Assembly (NCBI RefSeq): GCF_029338575.1
Contig: NZ_CP119992.1
Span: forward strand, 1,054,001 to 1,118,000
Direction: 5' to 3'
Source of the DNA: Halomarina halobia
GTDB taxonomy: Archaea; Halobacteriota; Halobacteria; Halobacteriales; Haloarculaceae
Length of the DNA stretch: 64,000 nt
In this document: positions 57,281 through 64,000 of the stretch, piece after piece
How positions within the stretch are numbered: position 1 is the first letter of the stretch
Layout of the letters: each line of letters begins with the position of its first letter
Made by a program: the position numbers and the translations under genes
Notes under the pieces: generated by a model
What the model saw: the letters and a program-made list of their open reading frames with translations, nothing else
The model's database searches: none
What the model was told of the DNA's origin: nothing

Positions 57281-58744
57281 TCAACGCTCGGTGTCTCGAC
57301 GCCAGAGGCAGGCGTCGGGGTTCTGAGGCGTGAGCGTGACGGAGCCGTTCCACTCGACGATGGACTCCGTGGGCAGGTAGTCGTCGCCGAGGAAAAAGGC
57401 GCGTTCGATCGACGACACGACGGTCTCGTAGTCCGCGGGCTGTTTGCCGAGCGGCACCGAGCGGGCCTCGATCGCCGCCACGTCCGTCCCGTCGGTTCCG
57501 GGGGGTAGTTCGACGGTGGTCGCGGCGGGGTCGTTCCGGACGACCGTCGCGTCAGGGTCGCCGTGATGGGACGTGTACCACGCGGAGCCGTCGGTCAGAC
57601 GGACAGCGAGCGCCGTTCCTACGGCGGCCTCCTCGCTCACCGGATCCGTCTCATACGTCGTCTCCTTGTCGAACTCGACGTAGAGGTAGTTCCGCAGGTC
57701 GGACACTGCGGGGGTCGTCGTTGGCTCGTCGACGGATTCGAGCCGGCCCTCGCGGACCATCCCCTTGGCCATGATCTCGTACGTCCACGGGTTGCGATCC
57801 ATCATCGCCTCGCGCGCTCGGCCCTCGGGGAGCGTCCGGGAGGGATCGAGGAAGAACCGATACCCCGTCGAGTCGTCCGGGTCGTTCACCTTCGCGACCA
57901 TGTTGTTGATCGTCGACGTCTCGAGGAGCGGATGATCGCCCATCTTCGCCCCCGTGAACGGGAGCGTCGTGTGACCGTTGCCCTGGTACTCCTCGGAGAC
58001 GATCTCGCCGTCGTCGTCGACCGTCACTCGGTAGATCCACTCGATGTCGGTCGTCCGACCCCAACTGCCCATTAATCCAGGCGTGTCGGTGCCGCCGTCC
58101 TCGTTCGACCAGATGACGGTGTACTCGATTGTCGTGTGGCCCGTCTCGTCGTCCGTCGACGTCGTGTGATACAGCAGGAGCGGGACGTCAGTGTACCCGT
58201 TCTCGTAGTCCCCGGCGACGTTCGGGAGGTCGCGGCCGTAGAGGACGGGCGAGTAGCGGTGAACGAGCGCGCGCTCGTCGCTCTCGGGGACGACCGACGC
58301 CGCGGTCCCGTGAACCACCGCACGATCGGACCCGACCGGCGACTTCGCCGGATCGTACGTCACCGTCACGGTGTGCTCGCCCGACTCGACCGGACCGAGC
58401 GCCAGCGGATAGGTAAACCGTTCGCCTCCCCGGAACAGGACGACGTCCTGGTTGTACTCGCCGTCGAGGGCGACGGTGACGACCGCGGACTCGCTGTTCT
58501 CCTCGATCCAGTCGGTTCCGGGTGCGGACGCGGTGAGTTCGAGGAGCGCCTCCCCCGCATCCGCCGCCTCGAAGGTCCGCCGCTCAGTCCGGGGGCGTCT
58601 CGCCGTATCGGTGTCATCGTCATCGCTGTCGGCGTTGTCGTCTGTCCCTCCGAAGACGCTGGTGGCTCCAGCGGTGGCTGCCACGGTGCCGGTGATCGCA
58701 CTCAGGAACGCTCTCCGTCGGAATCCGGGCGTCGATGTTCGCAT
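57281..58744 (-). CDS. Tat-exported protein of unknown function
   Basis: The 487-residue protein begins with a twin-arginine signal 'FRRRAFLSAITGTVAATAGA' followed by an Asp/Thr-rich spacer. I cannot assign a named family. The middle reads 'HRYSPVLYGRDLPNVAGDYE', 'TTIEYTVIWSNEDGGTDTPG' and 'SWGRTTDIEWIYRVTVD', which recalls secreted bacterial proteins of unknown role; the C-terminal half has 'KMGDHPLLETSTINNMVAKV' and 'MAKGMVREGRLES'. It lies in a group of exported phosphoesterases, divergent from the PhoU-like gene. The first of two tandem starts (GTG ATG) was not used. Confidence 0.7.
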   Translation of the reverse strand: MRTSTPGFRRRAFLSAITGTVAATAGATSVFGGTDDNADSDDDDTDTARRPRTERRTFEAADAGEALLELTASAPGTDWIEENSESAVVTVALDGEYNQDVVLFRGGERFTYPLALGPVESGEHTVTVTYDPAKSPVGSDRAVVHGTAASVVPESDERALVHRYSPVLYGRDLPNVAGDYENGYTDVPLLLYHTTSTDDETGHTTIEYTVIWSNEDGGTDTPGLMGSWGRTTDIEWIYRVTVDDDGEIVSEEYQGNGHTTLPFTGAKMGDHPLLETSTINNMVAKVNDPDDSTGYRFFLDPSRTLPEGRAREAMMDRNPWTYEIMAKGMVREGRLESVDEPTTTPAVSDLRNYLYVEFDKETTYETDPVSEEAAVGTALAVRLTDGSAWYTSHHGDPDATVVRNDPAATTVELPPGTDGTDVAAIEARSVPLGKQPADYETVVSSIERAFFLGDDYLPTESIVEWNGSVTLTPQNPDACLWRRDTER

Positions 58745-58986
58745 CACGTCGTGGAAGGTACGGTAGCAGGGTTTCGTTCTTTATATTATTACACTATATG
58801 GGTCAGGACACGAAAGTGACGTACGTAGCGCAGGGACCCATCACGGCGACGAAACGACGGATCGGCGTCTCGTCCTGCCCCGTATCGACGATTCTATGAC
58901 GGGTCACAGAGGTACGTGGCTCTCGATAGAGCCTCGTCCCCCACATATAAACGCTGGAATAGGCCCTCATCCATCCGTCGGACGAC

Positions 58987-59997
58987 ATGGAGGCCCGGAA
59001 GGTCCAGCTGGCGGGTGGTGCCACGTTCACGGTCTCGCTTCCCAAACCATGGGCGCGGGAACAGGACGTCGAGGCAGGGTCGCTGCTGTATCTCTCGTCC
59101 GACGACGACGGAACCCTCGTGGTAAAACCGGGGGAGGGAAAAGGCGCTGAGTGGACGGCAACGATCGACGTTACTACGTACGGCAGCGAGCAGATACGCG
59201 AGACGATCCGTGCGTCCTACATCGGGGGGGTAGACCGGATCACGCTGGTCGATCGCAACGGGCACGACGCGCACCGACGGGCAGTCATCGCGGACACAGT
59301 CGCCGAACTGAGCGGCGTCGACGTCTTCGAAACGACCGAGACTCAGATCGTACTCCGGAACCTGATCGACGCACGGAACGTCTCGATAGCGAAGAACGTC
59401 GTCCGACTCCGGCTCGTCGCGCTCGCGATGCAACGGGACGCAGTCACCGCCGTCATCAGACACGACCGGACGCTCGCCGAACAGGTGATCGATCGGGACA
59501 GGGAGGCAGACAGACTGTTCACGCTCGTGATGCGTTACTTCCGTCGGTCGCTCGCGGACCTCCGCCTCGTCGAACGGATCGAGGAGTCGCGCCCGGAGTT
59601 GTTCGAATTCTACTACGTGGCCCGCCAGTGCGAGCGGATCGCGGATCACGCCGGGAAGATGGCACGGATCGCCACGCAACAGTCGACGCCCCCGGACGAC
59701 ACGTTTGCCGAGACGTATGCGGAACTGGCGTCCCGCTCGTGGCGGATCGTCGATACCGCTTCGGGCGTCGTCCTCGCCGACGCCGACGTCGAAACGGCCT
59801 ACCGAACCTCGATCACGTGTGACGAACTCGTCGCCGACGTCGAGACGGCCGAGCGCGAACTCTACACGTACGAGTCGGCGTCCGAGGCCCACCGTTACGG
59901 GGTGCTGCTGGATTCGGTGAAGCGAACCGCTGAGTACGGAAACAACGTGGCAGAGATGGCGATCCAGCGGGAGATACGCGAAACGATGGCACAGTGA
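58987..59997 (+). CDS. phoU: PhoU-like phosphate regulator with AbrB-type N-terminus
   Basis: The 336-residue protein fuses an N-terminal SpoVT/AbrB-like domain ('RKVQLAGGATFTVSLPKPWA', residues ~4-23) to two PhoU-type helical bundles with 'HDRTLAEQVIDRDREADRLF' and 'YYVARQCERIADHAGKMARI', whose Asp/Glu/His residues fit metal-binding PhoU motifs. This architecture is common in haloarchaea near phosphate genes and likely represses or senses phosphate uptake. The box 'CATATAAAC' lies about 35 bases before the start. A secreted phosphatase gene follows on the same strand. Confidence 0.88.
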   Translation: MEARKVQLAGGATFTVSLPKPWAREQDVEAGSLLYLSSDDDGTLVVKPGEGKGAEWTATIDVTTYGSEQIRETIRASYIGGVDRITLVDRNGHDAHRRAVIADTVAELSGVDVFETTETQIVLRNLIDARNVSIAKNVVRLRLVALAMQRDAVTAVIRHDRTLAEQVIDRDREADRLFTLVMRYFRRSLADLRLVERIEESRPELFEFYYVARQCERIADHAGKMARIATQQSTPPDDTFAETYAELASRSWRIVDTASGVVLADADVETAYRTSITCDELVADVETAERELYTYESASEAHRYGVLLDSVKRTAEYGNNVAEMAIQREIRETMAQ

Positions 59998-60426
59998 CTT
60001 CGCGCGTGCATCTCGAAGTATCTGTATCGTATTATCGTATTTACCTGACTTGAGGCGCTAAGACCCCTTCCTCAACGCACGAGCGAAGCGAGTGAGTAGG
60101 GAGGGGATACAGCGTCCCCAGCCGTCTGTCCCGTCTTCAGCACCATACTCCGTCGAGACTTCGACTGAACGCTCCAGTGAGTGTGACGACCAGTTCCACA
60201 GGTCGTCGCAGGGTTCGCCGCCTACCTGTTGGTTTCAGGACATCCTGGCGACAAGTGGACGGCACGAGCAACCGGCTTTATGAGGTACTGAAATGGAGCT
60301 ACGTTTTTCCATAAACTGGTACGGATAATATGGTAGCAGCGGATAGCGGTTCCACTCTGGGCGTAGGCGTCCAGAATCTATGAAGTGCAAGCATAAGCCG
60401 ACTAGCCGGGGCTTTCCACGTGACTC
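59998..60426. other. Gene-free region with an IS1341-like end or terminator hairpin
   Basis: No supported gene in about 430 bases. 'CCCCTTCCT' (60064) and 'AGGGAGGGG' (60098) form a stem with one wobble around a 'GAGCGAAGCGAGTGAG' loop, preceded by 'GGCGCTAAGA'. This resembles right ends of TnpB-type elements in haloarchaea but can also be a transcription terminator for the PhoU-like gene. The 120 bases before phoD are relatively AT-rich and probably hold its promoter. Confidence 0.4.
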
Positions 60427-62235
60427 ATGTCCGATACCGACGATACATCGGTCACTAGCAGGCGTAACGTACTCAAATCGATCGGCGCGGTCGGGATCGC
60501 CGGCGTCTCCGCTACGCTGCTCGACGCCGACATCGTCCACGGACTCCGGCCCGAACAACTCGAGTCCAGCGAAGTCGACTGGTCCGCCGACAGTTCTCCG
60601 AAGGAGGTGTTCCCCCTTTCGGTCGTGAGCGGCGGGCCGACGGACTCCGGGGCGATTCTCTGGACCAAGCTCGCCGAAGACGCCTACGTGTCGTCCCAAC
60701 CGGCGTACGTGCAGGTCGCGAGAGACGGGGACTTCTCCGACCCGGTCTACGAAGGACGTATTCAGCCCGGGAAAATCAAGCCGGAGAACAACCACGTCAT
60801 CAAGATCGATCTCGACGGCGAACTCCCCCCGGATCAACATCTGTACTACCGATTTCACTATGACGGAACGACCAGTCAGACTGGTCGGTGCCGGACACTC
60901 CCCGAACCGGACGCGAGCGTCGACAGCGTCGCGCTGGCAGTTGTCACCTGCCAGTCCTACCAGAGCGGGTACTATCCGGCGTACAACTACATCGCCAACG
61001 AGGATGTCGACTACATCGTCCACCTGGGCGACCAGATCTACGAGGGGGGAGGTGAGTCACCGTTCGAAGGCCGATCGATCGAACTGCCGAGCGGGAACGA
61101 CGAGGCGTGGACGCTCGAGGACTACCGACACCTCTGGAACACCTACCGGGGAGACGAGTTCTTCCAGCGGGCGCTCGAACGGCACAGCCTGATCCCAACC
61201 TGGGACGATCACGAAATCGTCAACAATCCGTGGTGGGATTACGAAGAGGACGTCCCGGTGACCGAAGACCACCCGAAGGGCGACGACGGGGAGTTTATGA
61301 CCCAGCTGTTCATCGACGCGATCCAGGCCTGGTGGGAATACAACCCCGCGCGGGTCATGTACGATCCGAGCGCGGAGCACCTCCACGAGCGCTTCCACAT
61401 GTGGCGCTCGGTCCGCTTCGGTGACCTGCTCGAACTCCCCGTCACCGACGAGCGCCTGTTCCGATCACCGCCACCGGGCGGCGATGCAGCCGGCCAGCGC
61501 CAGATCGGTGTCCCTCCGCACGCTCCCGAACGCGACGACGGCGACCGGACGATGCTCGGCTTCGAGCAGCGTGAATGGTTCCTCGAGACGCTCAAAGAGA
61601 CAGACGCGACCTGGAAGGCGTGGGCGAACGAGCGGGCGGTCGCGGAGTTCGTCATGTCGTTCGAGGACGACGGGCAGTTCTGGCGTAACTACGACGCGTG
61701 GGACGGCTACGAACACGAGCGCAAGGAAATCTTGGGCCAACTCGAACATTTCGACGTCGACAACTTCCTCACCTTCACCGGTGACTGGCACACGAGTTTC
61801 GTCGCCTATCTACTGAACGATTACGAAGACGTGTTCCAGCGAACGCCGATCCCCTCCGAGGAAGAACTCGTCGGGATCGAATTTATGACGCCAGGGCTGT
61901 CGAGTAACGGATGGGCGTCCGACTTCTGGGGGGCGGAGGATCGGACGAGCGTCGAGTCCGAGTCCCCGCGTCTCACCAACGAGACGTGGCAAGAGACCGT
62001 GCTCGAAGAGAACGCCCACTTCGAGTTCATCGACGTGAAGTACAACGGCTACTCGGTCGCCGAGTTCACCCCCACGGAGTTCACGTGGACGACGTATGCG
62101 GTCGACGATACGGTGAACGAGCCGGACGCCGCCCGCGGGGTACTCCGGAAGTATCGAGTCCCGGAAGGGACAGTTGCTCTCGAAGAACTCCGGGCTAACG
62201 ACTCCCCTCTCCCGGAGGAGAGCGCCGACATCTAA
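60427..62235 (+). CDS. phoD: Tat-exported alkaline phosphatase D
   Basis: The 602-residue protein starts with a twin-arginine signal 'TSRRNVLKSIGAVGIAGVSA', so it is secreted folded. The PhoD-like metallophosphatase core shows 'FPLSVVSGGPTDSGAILWTK', then 'VTCQSYQSGYYPAYNYIAN', 'YIVHLGDQIYEGGG' (metal Asp/Tyr), 'PTWDDHEIVNNPWW' (DDH) and 'LTFTGDWHTSFVAYLL' (GDxH). These fit the calcium/iron-dependent phosphodiesterase-type PhoD. It releases phosphate from organic esters outside the cell. It follows the PhoU-like regulator and is followed by a shortened copy of itself. Confidence 0.9.
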   Translation: MSDTDDTSVTSRRNVLKSIGAVGIAGVSATLLDADIVHGLRPEQLESSEVDWSADSSPKEVFPLSVVSGGPTDSGAILWTKLAEDAYVSSQPAYVQVARDGDFSDPVYEGRIQPGKIKPENNHVIKIDLDGELPPDQHLYYRFHYDGTTSQTGRCRTLPEPDASVDSVALAVVTCQSYQSGYYPAYNYIANEDVDYIVHLGDQIYEGGGESPFEGRSIELPSGNDEAWTLEDYRHLWNTYRGDEFFQRALERHSLIPTWDDHEIVNNPWWDYEEDVPVTEDHPKGDDGEFMTQLFIDAIQAWWEYNPARVMYDPSAEHLHERFHMWRSVRFGDLLELPVTDERLFRSPPPGGDAAGQRQIGVPPHAPERDDGDRTMLGFEQREWFLETLKETDATWKAWANERAVAEFVMSFEDDGQFWRNYDAWDGYEHERKEILGQLEHFDVDNFLTFTGDWHTSFVAYLLNDYEDVFQRTPIPSEEELVGIEFMTPGLSSNGWASDFWGAEDRTSVESESPRLTNETWQETVLEENAHFEFIDVKYNGYSVAEFTPTEFTWTTYAVDDTVNEPDAARGVLRKYRVPEGTVALEELRANDSPLPEESADI

Positions 62236-62540
62236 CTATCTACTCGTCCGGAGACCCGTTTCTGTTGCTACGAACGCTTGACGACATCGGGGCGGCCGTT
62301 AATGCACAGCTCTGTCCACGCTCTGCAGACGGGGCTGAGAGCAACGAAGTGACGTTTTGACGCGTTCCCTCTGTAACTGGGTGGGGTGCGTCGTGAGGGT
62401 ACCTCTGTATGATTCTGACGCCCACGTTCGAACCACATGGCACCTATTCTACTATTTCCGTTACCCCTGGCGGATTGGAGGCTCAGGTGGGATGATTCAG
62501 GCAAGTGAACTGCCAAGATGAGTTCTATACCCGTTGGATA
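62236..62540. other. Gene-free, lower-GC stretch between phoD and its truncated copy
   Basis: About 300 bases with lower GC than the surrounding genes and no supported frame. Minus-strand fragments ('CINGRPDVVK') do not resemble a known transposase well enough to call. It may hold the old promoter of the degenerate phoD copy. Confidence 0.3.
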
Positions 62541-62790
62541 ATGTCTTGCGCTCGTATGGACCTAGACGATCCATCGATCCCAGACCCGGATTCGGACAGC
62601 CGACGCGGATTCCTCCGCAAAACTGGTGCGGCCGCCGCTATCGTCGGTATCGGTGCCTTGGTACCGCGCTCACCGCCATCGACGACGTCGAGGAGTTCAC
62701 CTTCGCGGTCGCGTCCTGCCAGCAGTACCCGGATGACTTCTACGCCGCCTACCAGCACATGGCCGAGTCGCATCTCGGCCGCACCCCCGT
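62541..62790 (+). pseudogene. Truncated phoD-like gene
   Basis: One frame encodes a twin-arginine signal, 'SDSRRGFLRKTGAAAAIVGI'. It then shifts into another frame reading 'EFTFAVASCQQYPDDFYAAY' and 'QHMAESHL', the PhoD core region that in the full gene sits about 140 residues after the signal. So the section between signal and core is deleted, with a shift of frame near 62670, and everything after the first core motif is lost. This is a decayed duplicate of a PhoD-type gene beside the intact one, sharing motif 'SCQ' but not close identity. Confidence 0.65.
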
Positions 62791-62865
62791 CACAGGGCTC
62801 GGGCAGTCTTCCCGAGGCGGGAGTCGGGTTAGACCGGGTTGCGAACCCGACGCGCGTCGGATTCG

Positions 62866-64000
62866 TCAGGCCCGGCCGAGAAAAACGGGGTTGGTGAGCG
62901 CCAGCATGTCGCCGTCGGCGGTCCGAAGTTCGATCCGGACGAACGCCGACGCCTCCGCGGTGGTCTCGTAGGCGATTCGCTGCCGGTCCTCCGTCACGGA
63001 CACCGTCTTCACGATGCTGTCCTGCGTGTGGAACGTGACCTCGGACCCCGGCGCGCCGCGGACGGCGAGTTCGACGGTGATCGGGGCCTTCGGCGGTCGT
63101 TCGAGGCGCTCCCCCGGGATGGCTTCGTGGGAGCCGGAGACGGCCCGAACGTCGAGCGTGATGGCGTCCGATTCGACGACGTAGGAGCGACCCGCCGCGA
63201 GCCCCGCGAGAACCGCGTCCCTCCCCAGCCGAGGGGCGTGAACGACCGTGTGCGGTACGCCGATGTCGTCCTCGTAGTCGTGGGCGTCGCTGGCCCCGAC
63301 GGCCGGGAGGTACCGCCCCTCCCGGAGCATGCGGTCCCAGGTCTGGACGGCGGCCTCGTCCTCCCACGTCCAGGGACCGTTCCACACCTCGACCGCGTCC
63401 ATCCGCTCGTAGTCGAACCGCCAATCGCAGCCCTTGTACGGGCAGAACGGGTGGTTGGCGACCGCGATACCGCCGACGTCGTGAACCTCCTCGACGAAGC
63501 GCGAGAGGGCGTCGTCGTCGGGCGCGTACCGCCAGTCGATCCACTGCTCCGGTTCGAGACCGAGCGCGCCGAAGTGGCCGGCACGCGTGGTGATCTCCTC
63601 CCCGTTGAGGATGAGGAAGTCCGAGCGCGCGTGCCTCCCCCAGACGAGGTTGGCGGTCGTCGTGTTGTGATCGGTCGACACCAGGAAGTCAAGCCCCGCG
63701 TCCACGGCTCCGTCGACGAGGTCGCCGGGCGTGTACTCGCCGTCGGAGTGCACGGTGTGGAGGTGGAGGTCGCCGCGGTACCAGCCCGGTTCGTCGTTGA
63801 TCGGTTCGTCCGAGACCGGACGCGGCTCGAACGCCGGTTCCGGCTCTCCCGATCGCATCGTCACCTCGATGGTGTAGTCGATCCCCTCCGCGCCGACGCG
63901 ATACGGCCCGAGGATGACGTTCCAGGTGCCGGGTTCGATCTCGCCCGGGTAGTATCCGGGCGTGGCCTCGGAGCGCGAGATCGTGAACTCGGAGCGAGCG
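62866..64000 (-). CDS. PHP-domain metallohydrolase (CehA/McbA-like), 5' end outside window
   Basis: The minus-strand frame stays open to the window edge (last visible codons 'RSEFTISRSEATPGYYPGEI'), so about 377 residues are seen and the start lies beyond. The visible N-terminal part is a beta-rich segment ('PGTWNVILGPYRVGAEGIDY'). The PHP core follows with 'YRGDLHLHTVHSDGEYTPGD', 'FLVSTDHNTTTANLVWG' and 'IAVANHPFCPYKGCDW', then 'AVGASDAHDYEDDIG', which supply the His/Asp/Glu metal cluster. A C-terminal beta domain ends in 'NPVFLGRA'. Such proteins cleave phosphoesters or carbamates, often extracellularly. It ends close to the phoD remnant. Confidence 0.82.
   Translation of the reverse strand, partial: ARSEFTISRSEATPGYYPGEIEPGTWNVILGPYRVGAEGIDYTIEVTMRSGEPEPAFEPRPVSDEPINDEPGWYRGDLHLHTVHSDGEYTPGDLVDGAVDAGLDFLVSTDHNTTTANLVWGRHARSDFLILNGEEITTRAGHFGALGLEPEQWIDWRYAPDDDALSRFVEEVHDVGGIAVANHPFCPYKGCDWRFDYERMDAVEVWNGPWTWEDEAAVQTWDRMLREGRYLPAVGASDAHDYEDDIGVPHTVVHAPRLGRDAVLAGLAAGRSYVVESDAITLDVRAVSGSHEAIPGERLERPPKAPITVELAVRGAPGSEVTFHTQDSIVKTVSVTEDRQRIAYETTAEASAFVRIELRTADGDMLALTNPVFLGRA

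Noticed and set aside
1..64000. CRISPR arrays, rRNA genes, replication origin
   Set aside because: No regularly spaced repeats, rRNA sequence, or orc1/cdc6 with repeated origin boxes could be found.

Overview
The window looks like chromosomal DNA from a haloarchaeon (class Halobacteria). GC content is very high, proteins are strongly acidic, and secreted proteins carry twin-arginine signals, often followed by an 'AGC' lipobox. One exported protein ends in a PGF-CTERM anchor. Promoters are AT-rich boxes about 25-30 bases before near-leaderless start codons. Archaeal markers include fen, srp19, gar1, gatE, mptE, gfcR, a TrmB-family regulator and F420-dependent oxidoreductases. I cannot name the genus.

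Layout. 0-8.9 kb holds mixed metabolism: an LLM oxidoreductase tail, a CapA-like metallophosphatase, an FMN alpha-hydroxy-acid oxidase, a long-chain acyl-CoA ligase, a frameshifted SCP2-like gene, an SDR, a HAD phosphatase and an MBL hydrolase. 8.9-19.8 kb holds an SDR/F420-oxidoreductase pair, a TAXI-TRAP importer (binding protein plus fused permease), a ThDP-dependent enzyme, an alkaline-phosphatase-superfamily hydrolase, a GlcD-type FAD oxidase and a quinone oxidoreductase. This reads as a possible organic-acid uptake and oxidation neighbourhood. 19.8-28.5 kb is housekeeping: pterin/folate synthesis (mptE, folP), an rRNA/tRNA methyltransferase, a DoxX-like membrane protein, gatE, fumC and a small ubiquitin-fold candidate. 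28.5-29.6 kb has a HAD protein, a broken PIN-like gene and an orphan IS200/IS605-type terminal hairpin.

29.6-43.0 kb is the most coherent block. It is a nearly complete semi-phosphorylative Entner-Doudoroff cluster: TrmB-like regulator with a coupled HAD protein, KDG kinase, gluconate-type dehydratase, GntP permease, KDG aldolase, glucose dehydrogenase, GfcR, and a four-gene sugar ABC importer. A 16-base motif matching the known haloarchaeal TrmB site (TACT-N7-GAGTA, with mismatches) occurs in five promoters of this block, which suggests one local regulon.

43.1-55.9 kb carries bolA, dodecin (separated by a large inverted-repeat structure), fen, a vapC remnant, a GNAT protein, DUF3054 and MFS membrane proteins, an ornithine-cyclodeaminase-family enzyme, a presenilin-type protease, gar1-srp19, a btuF/btuCD vitamin B12 importer, a CAP-domain protein, a UPF0058 protein behind a perfect dyad, and tRNA-Thr(CGU). 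56-64 kb is rich in exported phosphoesterases: an endonuclease/exonuclease/phosphatase-family protein, an unknown Tat protein, an AbrB-PhoU regulator, PhoD, a truncated PhoD pseudogene and a PHP-domain metallohydrolase that runs off the end.
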